NCBI GenBank assembly: GCA_001898935.1
Contig: MKVT01000017.1
Coordinates: 47,156-111,155 of the forward strand
Direction: 5' to 3'
DNA length: 64,000 bases
Source: Paludibacter sp. 47-17
GTDB lineage: Bacteria > Bacteroidota > Bacteroidia > Bacteroidales > Paludibacteraceae
The translations under genes were made by a program, and so were the position numbers. Shown here one piece after another: positions 1 to 9,544 of the stretch. The notes beneath the pieces are model-generated. The model was not told the DNA's origin. It did not search any database and was given only the letters and a program-made list of their open reading frames with translations. How positions within the stretch are numbered: the first letter of the stretch is position 1; each line of letters begins with the position of its first letter.

Positions 1-1
1 A

Positions 2-1486
2 GTTCTGAATATCGGTAACAATAATACAAATTTGCAAGAAACCGTTTTACGGAGCGGAACGCTCCGGCTTAATGCTACAGGGGCTGTACCCTACGGTCCC
101 GGGCGCAAGCTTACCATGATGGGCGGAACTCTTGAAACTGTAAATATAACAGGTACCTACCTGCGGAGCGATCATAGTATCGAAGTGCCGCAATCGGCTG
201 CAGCTACCTTTATAGCAGCTCCCCGGTGCGAATACAATGGAAGTCTCACCGGGAGCGGAACCATCAACTGGGTGGCCGATTTTATTCGTGCGTACATCAA
301 CGGTAACTGGTCGCAATTTGCAGGTCGCATCAACATTACGCGGAATAATGCCAATTCGACCTATGAAGATAAATTCATAGTAAACACTCCTTTAGGTTTC
401 CCGAATGCTGCCGTACATCTTGGTTCGAGCGGCCTGATTATGTGTTACAAAAACGGTACGGCCGACAATGGTACCACCACGATTAAAATGGGCATGCTTT
501 CGGGTGTTGCCGGATCGGTGATTTATAATGCGGGCGTAGAAGTAGGTGCATTAAACACCAACGGCAGCTTTGCAGGAACCTTTACGGGGGCAACAGCCGT
601 ACGTAAAGTAGGTACGGGGCTGTGGGTACTGTCGGGCGATAATACGAATACGGGTGCAACCACTGTGGCCGAGGGATCGGTGACTGTTTCGGGTAAACTC
701 GGATCAGGAGCCATTTCGGTACAGAATGGTGCAATGCTCACCCTGAACGGTTCGGCCGGCGGATCGGCTATCGTATCCAATGGCGGAACGTTGGTGCTGG
801 GAGGTACGCTGTCGGGGAGCTTGAACAACAGCGGCTTGGTTCGGGGTACCGGTACGATTAACGGTATTTCGATTTTGAGCAGCGGAGCCGAACTGCAACC
901 CGGAAGTTCGATTGTCGGAACTCTTACCTTCGGGTCGAGTTTGACGGTTCGGAGTGGGGCCCGTTTGTCGATGCAGGTACTGGGTGGCGGCAATAACGCC
1001 GATCAACTTAAAGTAGGGGGAGTGCTGACTCTGGCAGGTACCCTGGAAGTTAGTAGTTATGCCGGAAGTTTTGCCGAAGGCGCTGAGTATAAATTGCTAA
1101 CCGCTCCTTCGATAAGCGGCCGGTTTGAGGAGATAATCTTACCTGAATTGCCGGCAGCATTAGCCTGGGATACTACCGAACTGTATACCCAGGGGGTATT
1201 GAAAGTGATTGCAGGAGTAAGCAGCGTTGCAAATCCCCGGTTTGAAAGCCAGCTGTTGAATAATCCGTCGACCGGCCGTTTTATTGTTAATACGATGGCG
1301 GCATTTGTTGAGATGCAGGTCCGGGTGACCGATTTGAACGGACGAAGTATTCAGCAGGGCGTATGGACTGCCGATGCCGAAGGGCGTATAGTGGTCGATT
1401 TGACAAATTGTTCGTCCGGAATTTACTTGCTTACCGTAACACATCCGGCCGGAGAGCGTAATATTCACCGATTAATCAAATTATAA
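2..1486 (+). CDS. Autotransporter-type beta-strand repeat protein with T9SS sorting domain (5' partial)
   Basis: The reading frame is open to the left window edge, so the N-terminus and signal peptide are missing. The visible 490 or so residues are rich in Gly, Ser, Thr and Asn, with repeats of the type 'VLSGDNTNTGATTVAEG', typical of autotransporter-associated beta-strand repeats that form a right-handed beta-helix. The last 80 residues (from about 'NPSTGRFIV' through 'SGIYLLTVTH' to the final 'IHRLIKL') look like a type A T9SS C-terminal sorting domain, so the protein is probably exported across the outer membrane and attached to the surface. It lies 6 nt upstream of the GH106 gene, in the same direction as the pectin enzymes. 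A role as a surface adhesin or carbohydrate-active beta-helix protein is inference; no catalytic motif is visible. Confidence 0.8.
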   Translation, partial: VLNIGNNNTNLQETVLRSGTLRLNATGAVPYGPGRKLTMMGGTLETVNITGTYLRSDHSIEVPQSAAATFIAAPRCEYNGSLTGSGTINWVADFIRAYINGNWSQFAGRINITRNNANSTYEDKFIVNTPLGFPNAAVHLGSSGLIMCYKNGTADNGTTTIKMGMLSGVAGSVIYNAGVEVGALNTNGSFAGTFTGATAVRKVGTGLWVLSGDNTNTGATTVAEGSVTVSGKLGSGAISVQNGAMLTLNGSAGGSAIVSNGGTLVLGGTLSGSLNNSGLVRGTGTINGISILSSGAELQPGSSIVGTLTFGSSLTVRSGARLSMQVLGGGNNADQLKVGGVLTLAGTLEVSSYAGSFAEGAEYKLLTAPSISGRFEEIILPELPAALAWDTTELYTQGVLKVIAGVSSVANPRFESQLLNNPSTGRFIVNTMAAFVEMQVRVTDLNGRSIQQGVWTADAEGRIVVDLTNCSSGIYLLTVTHPAGERNIHRLIKL

Positions 1487-1492
1487 ATAAGG

Positions 1493-4252
1493 ATGAAAAA
1501 AGTAGTAGGGAGTTGTGCAGGCTTACTGCTGACGGTGGTTCTGACAGCTCAACAATGGCCGGCCGTGCAACCGGAAGCGCGACCGGGTTCGCGCTGGTGG
1601 TGGCTGGGAAGTGCGGTCGATACATCCAATATTAGCTATAATCTCGACCAGTATTCGAAAGCGGGGCTGGGAGCGCTCGAAATTACTCCCATCTATGGAG
1701 TAAAAGGTAACGATGCCAACGATTTGAAATTTCTTTCGCCGGAATGGATGCAGATGCTGAAACATACCGAAGCCGAAGGCAGGCGTACGGGAATTTCCAT
1801 AGCCATGAATACGGGTACGGGTTGGCCATTTGGTGGGCCGCAGGTAAGTATTGACGATGCTGCAACGAGAGCCATCTTTCAGGAGTATAGGGTTAAGGGT
1901 GGCGATGATGTTTTGCTTGATGTGCAGGTGCAGGATGCGCGGCAGCGCGACTATGCAACCTTGGGCTGTGTGATGGCCTATCATCCTTCAGGAAAGAAAA
2001 TAAATCTTACGTCGAAAATGAGCGATGGAGTGCTTCGTTGGAAAGCTCCCGCCGGCGAATGGAAAGTAATTGTGCTGTACCTGGGTAAGACGCGGCAGAT
2101 GGTAAAACGTGCGGCTCCGGGAGGCGAAGGCTATGTGGTAAATCATTTTGATAAAGCAGCCGTGAAACGGTATTTCGATCGTTTCGATAGGGCTTTTGCC
2201 GGTTCGGAGGTGGAATTCCCCAAAGTTTTTTTCAACGATTCGTACGAAGTGTATCAGGCCGACTGGACGCCCGGTCTGTTGGAAGAGTTTTTTAAACGCA
2301 GGGGATATCGACTGGAAGAATTCTTCCCGGAGTTTCTCGATACTGCCCGCCCGGAAATCAGCACGCGAATCGTATCCGATTACCGGGAAACCATTTCCGA
2401 TCTTTTGCTTGAAAATTTCACCCGTCACTGGACTGCCTGGGCTCATTCGCATGGCAGCCGTACCCGCAATCAGGCACATGGTTCGCCGGCAAACCTGATC
2501 GATACCTATGCGGCGGTCGACATCCCTGAGTGCGAGGGTTTTGGATTGTCGCCTTTTCCTATCAGGGGATTACGGAACGATTCGCTCACCAAGCGGAACG
2601 ATTCGGATCTGTCGATGCTGAAATATGCTGCGTCGGCTGCGCATATAGCAGGTAAACCTCTCACTTCGAGTGAATCGTTTACATGGCTGACCGAGCATTT
2701 CCGTACTTCGCTGGCGCAGTGCAAGCCCGATATGGACTTATTGTTTGTGTCGGGGGTCAACCACATGCATTTCCATGGTACGCCTTATTCGCCTAAAGAA
2801 GCTCAGTGGCCGGGATGGCTGTTCTATGCTTCCGTTAATATGTCGCCTTCCAATACCATTTGGCGCGATGCTCCGGCATTCTTCCGGTATATCACCCGCT
2901 GTCAAAGCTTTTTGCAGATGGGGCGCCCCGACAACGATTTCCTGGTTTATCTTCCGGTATACGACATGTGGAGCGAACAACCCGGTAGGTTGCTTATGTT
3001 CGATATACACAAAATGGAAGAACGTGCTCCCAGGTTTATCAAAACCATTCATGAAATTTATTCGGCCGGCTACGATGTCGATTATATTTCGGATGCTTTT
3101 GTACGTTCTACTTCCGTAAAAAACAAACAACTGATAACCGAAGGAGGAAGTACTTACAAAGCCTTGATTGTTCCTTCGGTAAAACGTATTCCGCCCGATG
3201 TGCTGGCCCGTCTCGTTTCGCTGGCCCGTCAGGGAGCTACTGTGTTGTTTATGGATCAATACCCGTCGGATGTCCCGGGTTTCGGCAACCTGCAAAAACG
3301 ACAGAAGGAGCTGCAAAAACTGCTGAAACAACTTCCGGCTGCCGGCGATTTTTCTGCAGTAAAAACGACCAGCCTGGGTAAAGGACGAATTATAACAGGT
3401 TCCGACTATCACGCTGCTTTGTTGAGTACGAATGTGCGTCCCGAAACCATGAAGCTGGAGCAGGGTTTGCATTGCATCCGTAGGGTCAACGACTCCGGCC
3501 ATCATTATTTTATCGCATCGTTGAAAGAAAACGATACCGATGGATGGATCACGCTGGCGGTGGATGCCAAATCGGCCATGATTTTTGATCCGTTGACCGG
3601 CGATAAGGGTAAAGCCGATACCCGGCTAAACGAGGGGAAGTTTCAGGTTCGACTGCAGTTACCTTCGGGCGCTAGTGTCGTTGTACAAACATTTGCCCAC
3701 GATGTGGCTGCCGAAAACTGGAAGTATTACCGGCCTCAAACCTGGAGCATGAACCTCGATCGGGGCTGGAAACTGCGTTTTACCGAAAGTATCCCTGCTA
3801 TTCCCGGCGAATTTAATATCGATATAGCTCGTTCGTGGACTACGCTCGATCATCCCGATGCCAAAATTAACCGGGGTACGGCTACTTATACGCTTCAATT
3901 CGAACTTCCGGATGTAAAAGCCGACGAGTGGATGCTCGATCTGGGCGATGTGCGCGAAAGTGCGCGTGTGAGGGTTAATGGGCACGAAGCTGGAACGCTG
4001 TGGTCTGTTCCCTACCGTATCGGAATTGGTTCGCTGTTGAAGCCTGGTGCTGTCAATCTGCTGGAAGTGGAAGTAACCAATCTTCCTGCGAACAATATCG
4101 CTCACCTCGACCGGCAAAAAGTAGCATGGCGTAATTTTAAAGAAATCAATATGGTGGATTTAAAATACCGGCCCTCCGATTACTCGGGCTGGGAAGTGAT
4201 GCCATCGGGGCTGAACAGTACCGTTAAGCTTGTTCCAATGATTAAAAATTAA
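1493..4252 (+). CDS. GH106-like glycoside hydrolase (putative alpha-L-rhamnosidase)
   Basis: This 919-aa protein has an N-terminal signal peptide of about 19 residues ending near 'LTAQQ'. Its opening 'RPGSRWWWLGSAVD' and the following (beta/alpha)-barrel sequence 'GLGALEITPIYG' are typical of the large GH106 family, whose characterised members release L-rhamnose from rhamnogalacturonan. A C-terminal beta-sandwich with 'WMLDLGDVRESARVRVNG' resembles the galactose-binding-like domain of these enzymes. There is no T9SS tail, so the enzyme is probably periplasmic. It starts 6 nt after the preceding gene and is followed 13 nt later by a GH105 gene, which suggests one operon for rhamnogalacturonan breakdown. 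The family call is firm; the exact linkage cleaved is not visible. Confidence 0.85.
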   Translation: MKKVVGSCAGLLLTVVLTAQQWPAVQPEARPGSRWWWLGSAVDTSNISYNLDQYSKAGLGALEITPIYGVKGNDANDLKFLSPEWMQMLKHTEAEGRRTGISIAMNTGTGWPFGGPQVSIDDAATRAIFQEYRVKGGDDVLLDVQVQDARQRDYATLGCVMAYHPSGKKINLTSKMSDGVLRWKAPAGEWKVIVLYLGKTRQMVKRAAPGGEGYVVNHFDKAAVKRYFDRFDRAFAGSEVEFPKVFFNDSYEVYQADWTPGLLEEFFKRRGYRLEEFFPEFLDTARPEISTRIVSDYRETISDLLLENFTRHWTAWAHSHGSRTRNQAHGSPANLIDTYAAVDIPECEGFGLSPFPIRGLRNDSLTKRNDSDLSMLKYAASAAHIAGKPLTSSESFTWLTEHFRTSLAQCKPDMDLLFVSGVNHMHFHGTPYSPKEAQWPGWLFYASVNMSPSNTIWRDAPAFFRYITRCQSFLQMGRPDNDFLVYLPVYDMWSEQPGRLLMFDIHKMEERAPRFIKTIHEIYSAGYDVDYISDAFVRSTSVKNKQLITEGGSTYKALIVPSVKRIPPDVLARLVSLARQGATVLFMDQYPSDVPGFGNLQKRQKELQKLLKQLPAAGDFSAVKTTSLGKGRIITGSDYHAALLSTNVRPETMKLEQGLHCIRRVNDSGHHYFIASLKENDTDGWITLAVDAKSAMIFDPLTGDKGKADTRLNEGKFQVRLQLPSGASVVVQTFAHDVAAENWKYYRPQTWSMNLDRGWKLRFTESIPAIPGEFNIDIARSWTTLDHPDAKINRGTATYTLQFELPDVKADEWMLDLGDVRESARVRVNGHEAGTLWSVPYRIGIGSLLKPGAVNLLEVEVTNLPANNIAHLDRQKVAWRNFKEINMVDLKYRPSDYSGWEVMPSGLNSTVKLVPMIKN

Positions 4253-4265
4253 CACAACTACCAAT

Positions 4266-5501
4266 ATGAACAAACAATTGAAACATCTTCTGATGGGAGC
4301 TTTGGTGCTTCCCGCTTTTATGAATGCACAACCGGTGAGCGACGAAGCTGCATTGAGAGCTATAGCTGATAATATCCTCAAACAGCCGGTAACCCAGTTT
4401 GTGGGGGTGACTACCAAAAAAGTGTACAACAGCACTGCCGAAATCCCGAAAGGTGAAGATGTACGTTTTATGAGTCCGCTTTCCGAATGGCATTATTCCA
4501 ACGGAGTACTCGACATGAGTCTCATTCGTCTGGGACAGTACCTCAACGAACCTAAATACATCGATTATGCCCGCAAGCATGTAGCGTTCGGTTTCGATAA
4601 TCATGCCTATTTTAAGAATACGTTCCGCAACGATCGCAAACACTGGCATTGGCCGTTCGGTCAGCTCTGGAACTTCAAGGAACTCGACGATTGTGGTGCC
4701 ATGGGAGCTGCGGTGGTAAATGTATACCAGTTCGACAAACGCAAAGAATACCTTACTTACATGGAAAACGCTGCCAATCATGTGATGAAGGGGCAGCATC
4801 GTTTAGCCGACGGAACATTGTGCCGTACCTTTCCCCGCGAAATGACCGTCTGGGCCGATGATGTGTACATGAGTGTGTCGTTGCTTTCACAAATGGGAAA
4901 ACATACGGGCGAGACCCGCTATTTTGATGAGGCTGCAAAGCAAATTCTACAAATTGCAGATTATTTGTGGTGTCCCGAAAAACAGTTGTTTTACCATTGT
5001 TACTACACCGGCCTGAAACGTACCGGGGTTGCTTTCTGGGGCCGTGCCAATGGCTGGATCACTGTTTCGCTGGGAATGTTGCTCGAAGTAATGCCCGAAT
5101 CGCATCCCAAACGTGCCGAGCTTATTCAGTTGCTCGAAAAACAAATTGTGGGCTATTCGCGCTATCAGAATGCCAACGGTATGTGGAACCAGTTGCTCGA
5201 CAAACCGGAATCGTACGACGAATCGTCGGTGACGGCCATGTTTGTATACGGTGTTGCAAAAGCGGTTAATCATGGCTGGATCGATGGCAGATATGCCAGT
5301 ATAGCACGTGCGGGCTGGAAAGCAATGAAAGAGACCCAGATCACTGCCGACGGACATTTCAAGAATGTATGCGTAGGTACTGGTATTTCCGACGATCTTC
5401 CGTTTTACTACAATCGTCCGGTGGGTGAAAACGAAAAACACGGACTCGGACTCATTCTGGAAACCGGCATTGAAATGATGAAATTAACTGCAAGGAAATA
5501 A
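4266..5501 (+). CDS. GH105 unsaturated rhamnogalacturonyl hydrolase
   Basis: The 411-aa product has a short signal peptide ending near 'MNAQP' and the (alpha/alpha)6-barrel pattern of the GH88/GH105 group. The segment 'VWADDVYMS' carries the conserved catalytic Asp region (D198/D199), and 'FWGRANGWI' and 'ALDK'-like glycan-contact positions are recognisable. GH105 enzymes hydrate the 4,5-unsaturated uronic acid left by pectate or rhamnogalacturonan lyases and release it from short oligosaccharides, which fits the lyase (PL9) and GH28 genes just downstream. It has no T9SS tail and is expected in the periplasm. Spacing of 13 nt upstream and 6 nt downstream supports co-transcription. Confidence 0.9.
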   Translation: MNKQLKHLLMGALVLPAFMNAQPVSDEAALRAIADNILKQPVTQFVGVTTKKVYNSTAEIPKGEDVRFMSPLSEWHYSNGVLDMSLIRLGQYLNEPKYIDYARKHVAFGFDNHAYFKNTFRNDRKHWHWPFGQLWNFKELDDCGAMGAAVVNVYQFDKRKEYLTYMENAANHVMKGQHRLADGTLCRTFPREMTVWADDVYMSVSLLSQMGKHTGETRYFDEAAKQILQIADYLWCPEKQLFYHCYYTGLKRTGVAFWGRANGWITVSLGMLLEVMPESHPKRAELIQLLEKQIVGYSRYQNANGMWNQLLDKPESYDESSVTAMFVYGVAKAVNHGWIDGRYASIARAGWKAMKETQITADGHFKNVCVGTGISDDLPFYYNRPVGENEKHGLGLILETGIEMMKLTARK

Positions 5502-5507
5502 TTAAAC

Positions 5508-6923
5508 ATGAAGTGGCTGAGCCTTACTCTTTTATTGCTGGTGATCCCCCCGGTGCTTAATGCCGCCGGATGGCCCGAGATGTTGTGGACAAAAGATGTT
5601 GGTGCCCGGCAGCGGCCTGCTGCTTCAACGGTGTTTCTGGTAAATGATTATGGCGCGGTTGCCGATGGACGAACTTCTGGCACCGCTGCCATCCAGAAAG
5701 CTATAGATGCCTGTGCCGGAAAGGGAGGAGGGATCGTGAGCTTTCTGCCGGGAAAGTATCTTTCAGGTTCGCTTTTTCTTAAAGAAGGTGTTCACTTTCA
5801 GATTCCCGAAGGTGTTGTGCTGCTGGGAAGTACGCAGTTGTCCGACTATCCCGATATTCCCACACGGGTTGCCGGAGTTGAAATGATGTGGCCTGCGGCA
5901 CTGATTAATGTGCTGGGGACGAAAAATGTAAGTGTGGGAGGAAAGGGGATAGTGCACGGACAGGGGAAGGTGTTCTGGGATGCGTACTGGGCGCTTCGAA
6001 AGGAGTACGAACCACGTGGCCTGCGCTGGATCGTAGATTATGATTCCAAACGCCCGCGTACCCTGCTCGTGGCTGAGTCGACCGATATTACCGTCAGCGA
6101 TTTAACCTTCCAACAGTCAGGATTCTGGACGATTCATATCTTGTATTCGCAGTATTGCACCGTCGATAATGTGGTTATTCAAAATAATATTGACGGACAC
6201 GGACCTAGCACCGATGGTATCGATATCGACTCCTCGTCGAAAATCCTGGTGCAGAATTCCGACATCGATTGCAACGATGATAATATCTGCCTGAAGGCCG
6301 GGCGCGATGCCGATGGTTTAAGGGTAAACCGGCCTACCGAATATGTAGTGATTCGCAATTGTATTTCGAGGGCCGGAGCGGGTTTGCTCACATGCGGGAG
6401 TGAGACTTCCGGAGGAATCAGGTATGTGCTTGCCGAAGGATTGAGAGCAAAAGGTACGTCGGTTGGCGTTCGATTAAAATCGGCCATGAATCGCGGTGGT
6501 ATTACCGAACATATCTATATCCGTGATGTGGATATGGAAAATGTTCGTATTGTGCTGGAGGCTACGATGAATTGGAATCCTGCCTACAGTTATTCGAAAC
6601 TTCCGGGTGAATTCAACGGGCACCCGCTTCCCGACCACTGGAACAAAATGCTACAGGTGGTTGATTCGGTGCGTGGTACTCCGTTTTTCAGAAATGTTTG
6701 GCTTTCGGATGTAAAAATCCGTAATAGTGCCGAATTTATGAGGGTGAGCGGGAACAAAACTTCCTATATGGAGCAGTTCTCGTTCAGGAATATTGACGCA
6801 CAGGTTCAAAAAGCAGGCTCTGTCAACTATGCCCGCAACTGGGAATTTACCAACGTAACCATAAAAGCCGACGATTTAAAAGAGCTGCGGTTACAGCATG
6901 CCGAAAATCTTCAAAAAAAATAA
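5508..6923 (+). CDS. GH28 family glycoside hydrolase (polygalacturonase or rhamnogalacturonan hydrolase)
   Basis: The 471-aa protein begins with a hydrophobic signal peptide and continues as a right-handed beta-helix. Family motifs are present: 'STDGIDID' (D236), 'NDDNICLK' (D257, D258) and 'RLKSAMNRGG'. The usual Gly-His-Gly motif of polygalacturonases is replaced by Gly-Ala-Gly (residues 290-292, 'RAGAGLLTCGSE'). Loss of that His is known in the rhamnogalacturonan-active branch of GH28, so RG-I is a more likely substrate than homogalacturonan; this is inference. The gene follows GH105 by 6 nt, and the PL9 start lies 1 nt after its stop, so the set appears translationally packed. Confidence 0.88.
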   Translation: MKWLSLTLLLLVIPPVLNAAGWPEMLWTKDVGARQRPAASTVFLVNDYGAVADGRTSGTAAIQKAIDACAGKGGGIVSFLPGKYLSGSLFLKEGVHFQIPEGVVLLGSTQLSDYPDIPTRVAGVEMMWPAALINVLGTKNVSVGGKGIVHGQGKVFWDAYWALRKEYEPRGLRWIVDYDSKRPRTLLVAESTDITVSDLTFQQSGFWTIHILYSQYCTVDNVVIQNNIDGHGPSTDGIDIDSSSKILVQNSDIDCNDDNICLKAGRDADGLRVNRPTEYVVIRNCISRAGAGLLTCGSETSGGIRYVLAEGLRAKGTSVGVRLKSAMNRGGITEHIYIRDVDMENVRIVLEATMNWNPAYSYSKLPGEFNGHPLPDHWNKMLQVVDSVRGTPFFRNVWLSDVKIRNSAEFMRVSGNKTSYMEQFSFRNIDAQVQKAGSVNYARNWEFTNVTIKADDLKELRLQHAENLQKK

Positions 6924-6924
6924 A

Positions 6925-8619
6925 ATGTCCATGAAGCATTTTTTACTCTTCTGTTTATTCTTTTGTTCACTATATGCCGGTGCCGAAAATTATTTTATAG
7001 CTCCTGCCGGGAATGATGAGAATGATGGTTCGATCGAAAGTCCTTTCGCTTCGTTGCGTAAAGCTCAATCGTTGGTGGTTCCGGGCGATACGGTTTTTAT
7101 CCGTGGCGGGCGCTACCTGGTTCCTCAGGATCAGGTGATGACGTATTATGATATCTGGGGCTATGTATTCGATATGCAAAAGAGTGGTACTTCATCCAAA
7201 CGAATTTGTTACCACGGATATAAAGACGAACGTCCCGTGTTCGATTTGTCGCAGGTAAAGCCGGCTAATAAAAGGGTCATCGTGTTTTATGTCAAAGGCT
7301 CGAACCTTCATTTTAAAAATTTTGAAGTGGTGGGTACCCAGGTCACTATCGTTGGACATACCCAATCAGAAGCCTTCCGGCTGGACGGCGGTAATGCTAA
7401 TATTTTTGAGAATATCGCTGTTCACGATGGAATGGCGATCGGATTTTACCTTGTACGTGGTGTCAACAACCTGGTTTTGAATTGCGATGCGTACAACAAT
7501 TACGATACGGTATCGGATGGAGGAAAGGGAGGAAATGTAGATGGGTTCGGCGGACACACAAAGGCCAATTCGTACGGAAATGTATTCAGAGCTTGCAGAG
7601 CATGGTACAACAGCGACGATGGTTTTGATCTGATCAACTCATCGGAAGCGGTGACCATCGAACATTGCTGGTCGTTTTACAATGGTTACCGTCCGGGAAC
7701 GTTTACAGCGGCTGGCGATGGTTCGGGTTTCAAATCGGGTGGTTACGGAATGTCGGAAAATCCATCGGTACCAGCTATTGTCCCGCGGCATGTAGTGCGG
7801 TTTTGCCTGGCTTATTATAACCGTAGTCAGGGTTTTTATGCGAATCATCATTTAGGCGGAATCAACTGGCACAACAATACGGCCTATCAAAACCCTTCGA
7901 ATTATAATATGTTGAACCGAAAATCGGCTGCCGAGGTGGTTGATGTTCCTGGCTATGGTCACAACCTCTGCAACAATATTTCGTATCTGCCACGAACCGC
8001 TGCGAATCATATTATTAATGTAAATACCACATCCAGTTCGCTTATTACCAATAGTTTTTATCCCGCCGGTATGGATGTGAGCGCCGGCGATTTTATCAGT
8101 TTGGATGCAAAACAGCTGACTTTGCCGCGAAAAGCCGATGGCAGTTTACCCGAAATTACTTTCTTGAAGCCCAAACCCGATAGTAAATTAATCGATAAAG
8201 GCACAAAACTGGGGTATGCTTACAGTGGTAATGCTCCCGATCTGGGATGCTTTGAGCACGAAATAACTACGGGTACGGCATCACCCGTAGCCGGTGAATT
8301 TAGGTATCGGGTTCGTAACAATACCTTGTTTGTCGATGCGCTGTATCCCCAAAATCAAGGTCCCGAGGAGTTGGAGATATTTACAATGAAGGGTGAACGT
8401 AAACTGTTTCGATTTAATGGATTAACCCTCGAAATTCCGTTGCCGGAAGGCATTTACATCATTCGACAGCAGGGAATATCAAAAAAAATTATGATCTTTG
8501 GCGAAGTTTTCGGAATTAAAAAGAAGGAAAGGCATGCAAAAAGTTCGCTTCGGAATTATAGGAACCAATTTTATTACCGATTGGGTCATCAAGGGAGGAT
8601 CGCAGGATCCGCGGTTTGA
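6925..8619 (+). CDS. PL9 family pectate lyase with T9SS tail and abnormal C-terminal extension
   Basis: The start was set at the ATG 1 nt after the GH28 stop because it places 'MSMKHFLLFCLFFCSLYAGAE' as a signal peptide. The body is a PL9 beta-helix: calcium-ligand positions D206 ('NVDGFG'), D231, D232 and D235 ('NSDDGFD') and the catalytic Lys K270 ('SGFKSGG') match the order and spacing known for PL9 enzymes, which cleave polygalacturonate by beta-elimination. A T9SS sorting domain follows, ending in 'GIYIIRQQGISKKIMI'. The frame then runs on for about 44 basic, low-similarity residues across the start of the next gene. An A8 run at 8481-8488 immediately precedes this extension, so an indel that removed the normal stop is likely. 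Catalytic parts look intact. Confidence 0.88.
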   Translation: MSMKHFLLFCLFFCSLYAGAENYFIAPAGNDENDGSIESPFASLRKAQSLVVPGDTVFIRGGRYLVPQDQVMTYYDIWGYVFDMQKSGTSSKRICYHGYKDERPVFDLSQVKPANKRVIVFYVKGSNLHFKNFEVVGTQVTIVGHTQSEAFRLDGGNANIFENIAVHDGMAIGFYLVRGVNNLVLNCDAYNNYDTVSDGGKGGNVDGFGGHTKANSYGNVFRACRAWYNSDDGFDLINSSEAVTIEHCWSFYNGYRPGTFTAAGDGSGFKSGGYGMSENPSVPAIVPRHVVRFCLAYYNRSQGFYANHHLGGINWHNNTAYQNPSNYNMLNRKSAAEVVDVPGYGHNLCNNISYLPRTAANHIINVNTTSSSLITNSFYPAGMDVSAGDFISLDAKQLTLPRKADGSLPEITFLKPKPDSKLIDKGTKLGYAYSGNAPDLGCFEHEITTGTASPVAGEFRYRVRNNTLFVDALYPQNQGPEELEIFTMKGERKLFRFNGLTLEIPLPEGIYIIRQQGISKKIMIFGEVFGIKKKERHAKSSLRNYRNQFYYRLGHQGRIAGSAV

Positions 8620-9544
8620 AGTAACTGCCGTTTATTCGCGTTCGGCTGAAACGGCACGGCAGTTTGCACAGAAGTACTCTATCCCGCATACGTTTACTTC
8701 GTTGGAACAGCTGGCTCGTTGCGATCAGGTGGATGCGGTATATATTGCGTCGCCCAATCTGTTGCACGCCCAACAAAGTATTTTGATGATGCAGCATGGT
8801 AAACATGTATTGTGCGAAAAACCACTGGCAATGAGTGTTGCCGAAGCCGAAGCTATGTTTGCTGCTGCCCGCCAATCAGGTGTCACACTGATGGAAGCGA
8901 TGAAGCCCACCCTGACACCCAATTTCAAAGCCATTATCGATAATTTGCCCAAAGTGGGTACGGTGCGTCAGTATTTTGCATCGTTTTGCCAGTATTCGTC
9001 CCGCTACGATCGCTTTAAAGCAGGAGAACTGCTCAATGCTTTCAATCCTGTACTGGGCAGCGGGGCTCTACGCGATATCGGTGTGTATACGCTTTATCCG
9101 TTGGTAGTGTTGTTTGGAAAGCCGCTCCGGGTATTGTCCAATTCCATACGCTTATCATCGGGCATCGATGGTGTAGGTTCCATTATTCTTGAATATCCGG
9201 GTTTTCTGGCAACCGTAATATATGCAAAAATAGCCAATGCCCACCTGCCTGCACAGATTTTAGGTGAGGAAGGTACGCTGGTAATCGACCGGATCAATCA
9301 TATTCAGGAAGTAAGTTTGATTCCCCGGAAAAATTCTCCGGCCGAAGCGGCGGCTATCGCACTCGATCCCCACTACCAGGGCAAAATTAATCTTACTCAA
9401 CCAAGTACGTTGGATGAATATTTTTATGAAGTGAATGAATTTATCGATTTAGTGCTGCAAGGTCGCCGGGAATCGGAAATCAACTCCTGGGCAAATAGTC
9501 TTACTACACTTGAAATCATCGATTCAATTATCAATAATGACTAA
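8534..9544 (+). CDS. Gfo/Idh/MocA family NAD(P)-dependent oxidoreductase
   Basis: The 336-aa product starts with 'MQKVRFGIIGTNFITDWV', a Rossmann nucleotide-binding motif, and has the 'CEKPLAMS' segment typical of the Gfo/Idh/MocA family. A longer frame begins at 8498, but the ATG at 8534 follows a purine-rich AAGGAAAGG stretch and gives a normal N-terminus. The protein lacks a signal peptide and is cytoplasmic. Family members oxidise or reduce sugars and inositols; the pectin neighbourhood suggests a role in handling a released sugar, but the substrate is not evident. It overlaps the read-through end of the PL9 gene by 86 nt and the convergent GH43 gene by 21 nt. Confidence 0.85.
   Translation: MQKVRFGIIGTNFITDWVIKGGSQDPRFEVTAVYSRSAETARQFAQKYSIPHTFTSLEQLARCDQVDAVYIASPNLLHAQQSILMMQHGKHVLCEKPLAMSVAEAEAMFAAARQSGVTLMEAMKPTLTPNFKAIIDNLPKVGTVRQYFASFCQYSSRYDRFKAGELLNAFNPVLGSGALRDIGVYTLYPLVVLFGKPLRVLSNSIRLSSGIDGVGSIILEYPGFLATVIYAKIANAHLPAQILGEEGTLVIDRINHIQEVSLIPRKNSPAEAAAIALDPHYQGKINLTQPSTLDEYFYEVNEFIDLVLQGRRESEINSWANSLTTLEIIDSIINND

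Noticed and set aside
2738..3505. Long open frame (255 codons) on the minus strand inside the GH106 gene
   Set aside because: It overlaps a well-supported gene and its translation shows no family motif, signal peptide or plausible start context. It is an antisense shadow.
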